A stretch of DNA of 6,709 nt from Pseudomonadota bacterium (GTDB lineage: Bacteria > Myxococcota_A > Polyangia > Polyangiales > Sandaracinaceae), in NCBI GenBank assembly GCA_023427125.1, contig JAEZBP010000630.1, forward strand, positions 1-6,709, in the 5' to 3' direction. Position 1 is the first letter of the stretch; each line of letters starts with the position of its first letter. The notes beneath the pieces were generated by a model. The model searched no databases. It was not told the DNA's origin and saw only the letters and a list, made by a program, of their open reading frames with translations. The position numbers and the translations under genes are program-made. Positions 1 through 5,199 of this stretch are shown here, in pieces.

Positions 1-265
1 CGCCGCACGCGAGCGGGAGCGGCTCGAGATCGCTGGGGGTGAACGAGCGGCGAGCGCGGCAGACCCCCCGCGCGCAGTCCGAGTCGGCGGCGCAGGCGAT
101 GACGGGGCCGGCGTCGGGGCCCGAGTCCCGGCCGGCGTCGACCCCCGCATCGAAGCCGCCGTCGACGAGGACGACCTGGCCGCCGTCCTCATCGCCCGCG
201 TTCAACGGCGTGCGCGCGCCGCAGGCGGTGGCGAGGAGGAGCGACAGGATCCAGGCAGATCGCAC
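1..265 (-). CDS. Putative lipoprotein, N-terminal part (3' end outside window)
   Basis: Read on the minus strand from GTG at 265, the frame is open to the window edge (88 codons). It begins with a short signal sequence: Arg2, hydrophobic core Trp5-Leu11, then LATAC with Cys15 as the likely lipidated residue. Position -3 is Ala rather than the preferred Leu, so the lipobox is acceptable but not ideal. After it comes an acidic Gly/Ala/Asp linker with repeated DAG units (about residues 40-54), then a Cys-containing stretch (CAADSDC, VCR, ending ACG). Lipobox, Asp/Gly linker and Cys-rich domain are together typical of surface lipoproteins of myxobacteria. The ligand or role is unknown because the body of the protein is missing. 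No good Shine-Dalgarno is placed for this GTG; a TATCTG box ends 7 nt before it, so a leaderless start is possible. The frame stays open further upstream, leaving the start uncertain. Confidence 0.6.
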   Translation of the reverse strand, partial: MRSAWILSLLLATACGARTPLNAGDEDGGQVVLVDGGFDAGVDAGRDSGPDAGPVIACAADSDCARGVCRARRSFTPSDLEPLPLACG

Positions 266-272
266 GCGAACG

Positions 273-283
273 CAGATAGCACG
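273..283 (-). promoter_or_regulatory. Possible extended -10 element for the lipoprotein gene
   Basis: On the minus strand CGTGCTAT (283 to 276) continues as TATCTG (278 to 273), an extended -10-like box (TGnTAT). Seven nt separate it from the GTG at 265. No convincing -35 is seen. The same octamer precedes panB and the acetyltransferase gene. Confidence 0.3.
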
Positions 284-330
284 TCCCTCGACGAGCGTCC
301 TCGACAGCGAGCCCGAGCGCGACGTGCTAT
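276..330. repeat. 10-bp perfect inverted repeat in the divergent intergenic region
   Basis: ATAGCACGTC at 276-285 is the exact reverse complement of GACGTGCTAT at 321-330, with a 35-nt spacer. Each arm contains the -10-like box for the gene it faces, so the symmetry is probably two divergent promoters of similar sequence, though an operator is possible. The spacer also holds a 7-nt direct repeat, CCTCGAC (286-292 and 299-305). Confidence 0.5.
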
Positions 331-333
331 ATC
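323..333 (+). promoter_or_regulatory. Possible extended -10 element for panB
   Basis: CGTGCTATATC has TG at 325-326, one base, then TATATC at 328-333 (4 of 6 to TATAAT). TCGACA at 301-306 resembles a -35 box, but the 21-nt spacer is too long for a standard promoter. If used, the panB leader would be about 60 nt. Confidence 0.35.
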
Positions 334-399
334 GCACCCAGCTCGAACGGCGTGGACCGGGATGGACCCGGCCGCGACTCGACGGGCCGAGCAGAAACC

Positions 400-1347
400 A
401 TGAGCGACGAGCGCAAGCAGCGCCCGCGTGTGACCGTCCCGAAGCTCCGTCTGATGAAGGAGCACGGTCAGCGCATCACCATGCTGACCGCGTACGACGC
501 GACCTTCGCGCGCATGCTCGACGAAGCCGACATCGACGTCCTGCTCGTCGGCGACTCCCTCGGCATGGTCGTGCAGGGCCTCGACAGCACCCTGCCGGTC
601 ACCGTCGACGAGATCATCTATCACTGCCGCGCGGTCGCCCGTGGCGCGGGCCGCGCCCTCGTCGTCGGCGACATGCCCTTCATGAGCTATCAGGTCAGCG
701 CCGAGGACGCCCTGCGCAACGCGGGCCGCTTCCTCGCCGAGGGCGGCGCCCACGCCGTCAAGCTCGAGGGCGGCGCGGCGGTCGCCCACACGATCCGGCG
801 CCTCGTGGACGCCGGCATCCCCGTCATGGCCCACGTCGGCCTCACGCCTCAGAGCGTCCACGCGATGGGCGGCTTCCGCGTGCAGGGCAAGACCGAGGAG
901 GCCGCCGAGCGCATCCTCCACGACGCGCACGTCGTCGAGGACGCGGGGGCCTTCGCGCTCGTGCTCGAGGGCATCCCGAGCGACCTCGCCGAGCGCATCA
1001 CCGCGGAGCTCACGATCCCGACCATCGGCATCGGCGCGGGCCCGGGCTGCGATGGGCAGGTGCTCGTCTCCTACGATCTCCTCGGGCTGACCCCGAACCT
1101 CCGGCCGAAGTTCGTGAAGCGCTACGCCGAGATGTTCGAGGAGGGCGTCGGGGCGGCGCGGCGCTACGCCGACGAGGTCCGCGCCGGCGTGTTCCCCGAC
1201 GCCGAGCACGCGTTCGGCACCGTCCGGGCCACGGGGGCCGCGCAGCCCGCGCCAGCGCAGCGCAAGCGCCAGAAGCGCGCTGCCCGCGCTGCCGGGACCG
1301 CCGAGGTCGTCCCGCTGCGTCCCGTGTACGGCCCCGTCGACTCGTGA
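400..1347 (+). CDS. panB: 3-methyl-2-oxobutanoate hydroxymethyltransferase (ketopantoate hydroxymethyltransferase)
   Basis: PanB is the cytoplasmic enzyme that transfers a one-carbon unit from 5,10-methylene-tetrahydrofolate to 2-oxoisovalerate, giving ketopantoate, the first committed step to pantothenate. The 315-aa product has the family's TIM-barrel landmarks: TAYD at 30-33, VGDSLG at 50-55 (metal ligand Asp52), GDMPF at 90-94 (Asp91, second metal ligand), KLEGG at 121-125 (Lys121, Glu123), the TPQSVH segment at 149-154, catalytic Glu190 in LVLEG, and IGIGAG near 209-214. Start ATG 400 is chosen because MSDERKQRPRVTVPKL leads directly into the conserved core; an in-frame ATG at 352 would add 16 atypical residues. 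Only a weak purine-rich ribosome site is seen. The family usually ends near the equivalent of Phe272; here about 43 further residues follow, rich in Ala, Gln, Arg and Lys. The stop overlaps the panC start, indicating one transcript. Confidence 0.97.
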   Translation: MSDERKQRPRVTVPKLRLMKEHGQRITMLTAYDATFARMLDEADIDVLLVGDSLGMVVQGLDSTLPVTVDEIIYHCRAVARGAGRALVVGDMPFMSYQVSAEDALRNAGRFLAEGGAHAVKLEGGAAVAHTIRRLVDAGIPVMAHVGLTPQSVHAMGGFRVQGKTEEAAERILHDAHVVEDAGAFALVLEGIPSDLAERITAELTIPTIGIGAGPGCDGQVLVSYDLLGLTPNLRPKFVKRYAEMFEEGVGAARRYADEVRAGVFPDAEHAFGTVRATGAAQPAPAQRKRQKRAARAAGTAEVVPLRPVYGPVDS

Positions 1348-2210
1348 GCGATGTCGTCCACGAGAGCGCGTCCTTCCGGCGCGTGTGCGACGAGGCTCGC
1401 GCGCGCGGTGAGCGGGTCGGGCTCGTCCCCACCATGGGCGCGCTCCACGCGGGCCACCTGAGCCTGGTCGAGGAGGCGCGGCGACGTGGGTGTGATCACG
1501 TCGCCGTCACGATCTTCGTGAACCCGCTCCAGTTCGGGCCGAGCGAGGACTTCGCTCGGTACCCGAGGACGCTCGAGGACGACCTCCGCATGTGCCGCCA
1601 GGCAGGCGTGCGTACGGTCTTCGCGCCGGCGCGCGAAGCGATGTACCCGCCGGGGTTTCAGACCCACGTCGAGGTCGAGCACCTCACCGCGCGGCTCGAG
1701 GGCGCGCACCGACCGACCCACTTCCGCGGGGTCACGACCGTCGTCGCCAAGCTCCTGAACCTCGCCGGTCCCTGCACCGCGGTCTTCGGGCGCAAGGACT
1801 ACCAGCAGTGGAAGGTCATCGAGCGGATGGCCTCGGACCTCGACATCCCGGCGGAGATCGTGGGCGCGCCGATCGTGCGCGAGCCGGACGGGCTCGCCCT
1901 CTCCTCGCGCAATCGCTACCTCTCGCCGGAGGATCGGGCGCGAGCGCTCGCCATCGTGTCGACCCTGCGCGCGGCCGCCGCCGCGTTCGCGGGTGGCGAG
2001 CGGGATCCCGCCGCCGTCGGGGCCCTCGCCGAGGCGCACCTCGCGCCGCACGTCGACCAGGTCGACTACGCCGCGCTCGCCGATCCGGACACCCTCGCCC
2101 CCCTCGAGGACGCCCCCTTGCCCGGGCGCGTGCTCCTCGCGATCGCGGCCCACGTGGGCCGGACCCGGCTGATCGACAACCTCGTCCTCGGGGCCGATCC
2201 GAGTCCCTGA
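1344..2210 (+). CDS. panC: Pantothenate synthetase (pantoate--beta-alanine ligase)
   Basis: PanC joins pantoate and beta-alanine using ATP through a pantoyl-adenylate intermediate, the last step of pantothenate synthesis. The 288-aa product is of normal family length and keeps the nucleotidyl-transferase signatures: PTMGALHAGH at 29-38 with the HxGH motif (His35, His38), FVNPLQFGP, the THFRGV segment, GRKDYQQ at 149-155, and SSRNRYLS at 187-194, the KMSKS-like ATP loop. The start is GTG 1344, overlapping the panB TGA by 4 nt, because homologous sequence begins only here, although the frame happens to be open far upstream. No Shine-Dalgarno is apparent before the GTG, so translational coupling to panB is likely. 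No panD (beta-alanine supply) or ketopantoate reductase gene lies in this window. Confidence 0.97.
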   Translation: MSDVVHESASFRRVCDEARARGERVGLVPTMGALHAGHLSLVEEARRRGCDHVAVTIFVNPLQFGPSEDFARYPRTLEDDLRMCRQAGVRTVFAPAREAMYPPGFQTHVEVEHLTARLEGAHRPTHFRGVTTVVAKLLNLAGPCTAVFGRKDYQQWKVIERMASDLDIPAEIVGAPIVREPDGLALSSRNRYLSPEDRARALAIVSTLRAAAAAFAGGERDPAAVGALAEAHLAPHVDQVDYAALADPDTLAPLEDAPLPGRVLLAIAAHVGRTRLIDNLVLGADPSP

Positions 2211-2225
2211 GAACGTTGGGCAGAC

Positions 2226-2236
2226 CGTGCTATGGT
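2226..2236 (+). promoter_or_regulatory. Possible extended -10 element for the acetyltransferase gene
   Basis: CGTGCTATGGT contains TG, one base, then TATGGT at 2231-2236. It repeats the CGTGCTAT octamer found upstream of panB and lies in the 39-nt gap after panC. A transcript from it would have a leader of only a few nt before ATG 2250. No clear -35 is seen. Confidence 0.3.
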
Positions 2237-2249
2237 CGGGCCCCCTGGC

Positions 2250-2687
2250 ATGATCATCCGCGGAATCACGAAGCGCGACTACGACTACATCGTGTCCGTG
2301 CTCGATCGGTGGTGGGGTGGCCCCTCCGGTGAGCGCGCGCACCCGATCTTCTTCTACGAGCTCGGCGAGAACGCGCTGATCGCGGAGGAGGACGGCGAGG
2401 TCGTCGGCTTCCTGCTCGGCTTCATCGCCCCGAGCTCGCCTCCCAGCGCCTACGTGCACCTGGTCGGCATCAACCCGGACCACCGCCGCCGCGGCGTGGG
2501 CAAGGATCTCTACGCGCACTTCACGCGCCGCGCGCAGGGGGCAGGCGCCGCGCGCATCAAGGCCATCACCACGGTCGGCAACGAGGGGTCGATCCGCTTC
2601 CACCAGGCGCTCGGCTTCGCGATGCGCGAGGACACGGACTACGCCGGTATCGGCCGCTCCCGTGTCGTCTTCACGAAAGACCTGTGA
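2250..2687 (+). CDS. GNAT-family N-acetyltransferase
   Basis: A 145-aa single-domain GCN5-related N-acetyltransferase, expected to move an acetyl group from acetyl-CoA to an amine; the substrate cannot be read from sequence. Motif A is clear: the beta-4 strand VHLVGINP at 69-76, then the pyrophosphate-binding loop RRRGVGKDLY at 79-88 (R/QxxGxG/A). Motif B is NEGSIRFHQALGF at 111-123, where Asn111 and the FHxxLGF pattern are typical. The N-terminus (RGITKRDYDYI, then DRWWGG at 19-24) resembles ribosomal-protein-type acetyltransferases of the COG0456 kind. Start ATG 2250 (MIIRGIT) is preferred over an in-frame ATG at 2232, which would overlap the -10-like box and add MVGPPG. No good Shine-Dalgarno precedes either. 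The gene sits 39 nt after panC and 50 nt before the first PilZ gene, so it could belong to the upstream transcript or have its own start. Confidence 0.92.
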   Translation: MIIRGITKRDYDYIVSVLDRWWGGPSGERAHPIFFYELGENALIAEEDGEVVGFLLGFIAPSSPPSAYVHLVGINPDHRRRGVGKDLYAHFTRRAQGAGAARIKAITTVGNEGSIRFHQALGFAMREDTDYAGIGRSRVVFTKDL

Positions 2688-2737
2688 CGAGGGCCTCTGA
2701 CGCGGCCCCGCGCCCCACGAGAGTGAGTGATCAACGC

Positions 2738-3490
2738 ATGAGCTACTCGGGTAAAGAGAAAGCCAAGGAGGCGCGCGAGGCGCTCGGAAAGGCGCTCGCC
2801 GCGCTGCAGGAGGATCCCAACATCCCCTCGGACGTGATGGCCGTCGCGCAGAACATCGCGCAGTCGGTCGGCGCGCTCTTCGAGGCCGAGCACGCGACCT
2901 CCGAGCCGGACGGCAAGTCGTGCGTGAAGAACGCGCTCGGCTCGCTCAGCCAGACGCTCGCGCTCTTGCAGGACGTGCGCGCCTCGCACCACGGCATCCA
3001 GACGGCGACCGAGACCCTCGCTCGCGCGATGAGCCTGCTCTTCCCGCTCACCACCGCGCCGACGCGGCACCCCGTCTCGATGCCGAGCGGGCCGACGATC
3101 CCCGACGTGCCGAAGGCCGCGCCGGTCCCGAGTGACGCCGGCGCGCCGTATCGCGCGCAGGTCGCGCGCGAGCACGTGGAGGCGAACCTCGGCGCCACCA
3201 CCGAGTCGAACTTCTACGTCGGCTTCTCCGGCGAGATCAGCCAGGGCGGCGTCTTCGTCTCGACCTACAACATCCTGCCGAAGGGCTCGCCGGTCCGGGT
3301 GCTCATCACGCTCCCCGGCAACCTCTCGACCGAGGTGGACGGAACGGTGCGCTTCGTGCGCGACCCGATGGACATGAACGCCGACTCGGAGCCGGGCATG
3401 GGCGTGGCGTTCGATGGGCTCGAGAAGGACTCGCGCGAGCTCATCCTGCGCTTCATCCGCAAGCGCCCGCCGGTGTTCTACGACGAGTGA
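2738..3490 (+). CDS. Two-domain PilZ protein with altered c-di-GMP motifs (paralogue 1)
   Basis: A 250-aa cytoplasmic protein. Residues 1-105 are predicted helical (Ala/Leu/Glu/Lys-rich) and form an unnamed domain; a Pro-rich linker (about 106-137) leads to a C-terminal PilZ domain (138-243) like the paralogous PilZ family abundant in Myxococcus (TIGR02266 type). Visible PilZ features are SGEISQGGVFVST at 164-176, the LPGN turn, VRFVRD at 204-209 and PGMGVAF at 219-225. The two canonical ligand motifs are both altered: RxxxR reads AQVAR (140-144, first Arg replaced by Ala, although Arg139 is adjacent) and [DN]xSxxG reads EISQGG (Glu166). Ligand binding may be weak or lost. Start ATG 2738 gives residue-for-residue register with the downstream paralogue; GTG 2684, which overlaps the acetyltransferase stop, and GTG 2723 are possible alternatives. 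The stop overlaps the next gene by 4 nt. Confidence 0.88.
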   Translation: MSYSGKEKAKEAREALGKALAALQEDPNIPSDVMAVAQNIAQSVGALFEAEHATSEPDGKSCVKNALGSLSQTLALLQDVRASHHGIQTATETLARAMSLLFPLTTAPTRHPVSMPSGPTIPDVPKAAPVPSDAGAPYRAQVAREHVEANLGATTESNFYVGFSGEISQGGVFVSTYNILPKGSPVRVLITLPGNLSTEVDGTVRFVRDPMDMNADSEPGMGVAFDGLEKDSRELILRFIRKRPPVFYDE

Positions 3491-4239
3491 CCAAGCTCGA
3501 AGAGCTTCGCCGAGCGGGGGTGGGGGCGGCGCGCGACGCGCGGGCGCTGATGGCGGATCTCGCCGGTCGGATCGAGGGGGACGCGGCCTTCGGGCAGAGC
3601 GTGACGGGGATCGTCGGCACGCTCTTCACCGCCGAGATCGGCGACGCCGGGCGGGTCCTCGACGCGATCGAAGCGGCGATGACCATCCTGCGCGCGCTGC
3701 TCGACGCGAGGCCGGGCGACGAGGACTCCCGCCGAGCGCTGAGCCGCGCGATGGCGCTGCTCCATCCGGTGCGGACGGAGCTGGCGCGCGCGCTCGGGCG
3801 GCCGCGGGGCGAGGCCACGGCGCCCTTCCTGCTCACCTCCTCGCGGGTCAAGCCGGCCTACGAGGAGCTCGACGAGCTCGAGTTGGTGATCGACGAGGAG
3901 CGCCGCGAGGCCACGCGCGAGGATCTCGAGATGGAGGTCGGCCTCGAGGGCGACAACACGTTCTTCACCGGCCGGACCGGCGATCTCAGCAAGGGCGGGC
4001 TCTTCGTCGGCACCGACGAGCCGCTCCCGGTCGGTACCGAGCTCCTGCTCTCGTTCGTCCTGCCCGACGGCTACCGAGTGCGAGCCGACGCGGTGATCGC
4101 GTGGGTCCGCGCGCCCCGCTATCGCGACGGGGAGCTCCCGGCCGGCATGGGCGTGCGCTTCCGCTCGCTCTCCCCCTCGGACGAGCACGCGATCGCGCAC
4201 TACCTCGAGCAGCACCCTCCCTTCCGCTACGGCGATTGA
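3487..4239 (+). CDS. Two-domain PilZ protein, probable c-di-GMP receptor (paralogue 2)
   Basis: Also exactly 250 aa, with the same architecture as the preceding gene: helical N-terminal domain (1-104), linker, and PilZ domain (about 138-243). Both canonical c-di-GMP motifs are intact: REATR (Arg140, Arg144) and, 21 residues on, DLSKGG (Asp166, Ser168, Gly171). VIAWVR at 203-208 and AGMGVRF at 219-225 complete the barrel. PilZ domains bind c-di-GMP and pass the signal to a partner; here the partner is unknown and the N-terminal domain may supply it. Without gaps from residue 140 on, the motifs fall at the same residue numbers as in paralogue 1, and N-terminal segments also match (VGTLFTAE at 43-50; LSRAMALLHP at 85-94), so the whole gene was duplicated. 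GTG 3487 overlaps the upstream TGA by 4 nt, implying coupled translation. The stop codon touches the left end of a large palindrome. Confidence 0.9.
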   Translation: MTKLEELRRAGVGAARDARALMADLAGRIEGDAAFGQSVTGIVGTLFTAEIGDAGRVLDAIEAAMTILRALLDARPGDEDSRRALSRAMALLHPVRTELARALGRPRGEATAPFLLTSSRVKPAYEELDELELVIDEERREATREDLEMEVGLEGDNTFFTGRTGDLSKGGLFVGTDEPLPVGTELLLSFVLPDGYRVRADAVIAWVRAPRYRDGELPAGMGVRFRSLSPSDEHAIAHYLEQHPPFRYGD

Positions 4240-4486
4240 AAGGCTGTCGCTAAGTCGGACCGAGCCCCGCAATCGAGCCGGGTCCGGCCGCAGGGCGGCG
4301 CGCGAGACGTACGAGAGTACGTCGAGGAGCGCCTCCGGAGCGGAATCGTCCGAGCGGGAGCGCACGCAGTGCGCGGAGCCGGAGGATTCCGCGGAGGACG
4401 ACGAGCACGCCGAAGGCGCGCGCAGTCGACGCCGCGGACGGGCCCGGATCGGCCGCGGGGCCACGGGAGATTCTGCGACGGTCTTT
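4239..4486. repeat. Roughly 250-nt imperfect palindrome (giant stem-loop or MITE-like element)
   Basis: The stretch between the second PilZ gene and the next gene is an imperfect inverted repeat along its whole length. Paired blocks, outside to inside: 4239-4250 with 4475-4486 (10 of 12 Watson-Crick, all 12 if G-U pairs count); 4264-4291 with 4434-4461 (22 of 28, 24 with G-U); 4298-4304 with 4417-4423; 4332-4337 with 4392-4397; 4341-4347 with 4385-4391; 4349-4352 with 4380-4383; and a tip hairpin 4360-4365 with 4369-4374 around a 3-nt loop. Block order is fully nested. No T-tract follows and no obvious target-site duplication flanks it. Frames across it look low-complexity. It may be a non-autonomous mobile or extragenic palindromic repeat, or a structured RNA/terminator; the sequence alone does not decide. 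Confidence 0.7.
4306..4323 (+). other. 7-bp perfect hairpin with GAGA tetraloop
   Basis: GACGTAC (4306-4312) and GTACGTC (4317-4323) pair perfectly around GAGA, a GNRA-type tetraloop. It lies inside the left arm of the large palindrome and is not mirrored as a hairpin in the right arm. There is no T-run after it, so it is not a standard intrinsic terminator. It would compete with the long-range pairing. Confidence 0.5.
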
Positions 4487-4524
4487 GAGTCGAGGAGCTG
4501 CTCGCGCCGCAGGGAGCCGGCGAG

Positions 4525-4530
4525 TATGCT
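4525..4530 (+). promoter_or_regulatory. Possible -10 box for the 191-aa gene
   Basis: TATGCT (TAnnnT) ends 6 nt before the GTG at 4537, the spacing seen for leaderless transcripts. The purine-rich AGGGAG at 4511-4516 is about 20 nt from the start, too far for normal ribosome binding, which favours either a leaderless start or a weak one. Confidence 0.3.
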
Positions 4531-4536
4531 CGCGGC

Positions 4537-5112
4537 GTGTTCCTGCGAAAAGCCGCGCTCCGCCCGGTCCCCCGATGGGCCTTGGTCGACGACCTCGCGA
4601 TCGACGCCCTCGAGGAGGCGCTCGGCGAGGGCGAGGCCAACCTGCAGCAGGCGCTCGACGCCGGCTATCGCGAGATGGATCGTCTCCAGCCGCACCTCGC
4701 CGAGTGGCTGGCGGGCCAGGTCTCGAGCCGCAAGGACGAGCTGGCGCAGTCGGTCGGCTACTTCCTCGCGGTCACCGTCTATATCGCCTTCCGCGAGGCC
4801 TTCCCGACCCGGCTCGACACGGTCGACGAGATCTCGCTGAAGCTGGCGATCGACACGCTGAGCGCCGACGAGGAGCTCCGCGCCAACGACCCCTCGGAGA
4901 TCCTCGAGAGCGACGACGTGGTCGCGATGGGGCAGCCGGCGATCCTGGGGTACGTGCAGCACCACTTCGACGAGGCGCTCGCGCAAGCCGACGACGACGT
5001 CGACCTCGAGGCCTTCGACGTCGTCTACCGCGCGATCCTGGTCGAGGTGATCGCCCTGAGCCACGCGGTGCGCTCCCCCGGCGGCGAGGCCCACGAGCCG
5101 ATCCTCGCATAG
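4537..5112 (+). CDS. Conserved-looking protein of unknown function, 191 aa
   Basis: I do not recognise this protein. It reads well as a coding sequence (normal composition, no low-complexity runs) and is predicted mostly helical and acidic. A basic, Pro-containing N-terminus (RKAALRPVPRW, 4-14) is followed by amphipathic helices; the most hydrophobic stretch, about residues 72-85 (SVGYFLAVTVYIAF), is short and borders charged residues, so it is more likely a buried helix than a membrane span. A strongly acidic patch (QADDDVDLE) lies near residues 150-158. There is no signal peptide and no cysteine. The start is GTG 4537; no in-frame ATG is nearby, and TTG 4582 is the next candidate. It is separated from the PilZ pair by the large palindrome and faces the TPR gene, so it is probably a single-gene unit. 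Confidence 0.75.
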   Translation: MFLRKAALRPVPRWALVDDLAIDALEEALGEGEANLQQALDAGYREMDRLQPHLAEWLAGQVSSRKDELAQSVGYFLAVTVYIAFREAFPTRLDTVDEISLKLAIDTLSADEELRANDPSEILESDDVVAMGQPAILGYVQHHFDEALAQADDDVDLEAFDVVYRAILVEVIALSHAVRSPGGEAHEPILA

Positions 5113-5136
5113 CCGTCTCGCTCCGACGATCCTCCT

Positions 5137-5178
5137 CTGCGTCTCTGCGTTGGAGCAGAATCTCGCGCAGGGACGCAG
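5137..5178. terminator. 13-bp hairpin between convergent genes, probable bidirectional terminator
   Basis: CTGCGTCTCTGCG (5137-5149) pairs along its full length with CGCAGGGACGCAG (5166-5178), with 12 Watson-Crick pairs and one G-U pair on the plus-strand RNA; the loop is 16 nt. It sits in the 87-nt gap between the stop of the 191-aa gene (5112) and the stop of the TPR gene (5200), the expected site for a shared terminator. There is no T-tract on either side, so the mechanism would be non-classical, or the hairpin may protect 3' ends. Confidence 0.55.
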
Positions 5179-5199
5179 CGGGTAGCGGTCGTGCGAGCG

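Noticed and set aside
39..1343. Open plus-strand frame continuous with panC, extending it upstream by 435 codons
   Set aside because: It overlaps panB in another frame, is Arg/Pro/Ala-rich low-complexity sequence, and PanC homology begins exactly at GTG 1344.
1164..2603. Minus-strand frame of 479 codons opposite panC and the acetyltransferase gene
   Set aside because: Antiparallel to two well-recognised genes; its Arg/Asp/Val-rich composition is the mirror of their codons in GC-rich DNA.
2684..2737. Upstream GTG start for PilZ paralogue 1, overlapping the acetyltransferase stop in the same GTGA pattern as two other junctions
   Set aside because: It would add 18 Ser/Arg/Pro-rich residues and break the 250-aa register with paralogue 2. 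It remains possible, so it is mentioned in the gene entry.
4431..4458. Repeated GCCGCGG and palindromic CGGGCCCG runs
   Set aside because: Short GC palindromes are expected often at this base composition; counted only as part of the larger inverted repeat.
4321..4498. 10-bp direct repeat GTCGAGGAGC at 4321-4330 and 4489-4498, considered as a target-site duplication or att site
   Set aside because: One copy lies inside the palindrome, not at its ends, so it does not flank the element; probably chance in GAG/CGA-rich DNA.
3478..5094. Minus-strand frame of 538 codons across the second PilZ gene, the palindrome and the 191-aa gene
   Set aside because: Composition is that of a reverse shadow and it has no recognisable domain; the plus-strand genes have clear motifs or normal composition. 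The part through 4239-4486 is Ser/Arg/Ala-rich low-complexity sequence.
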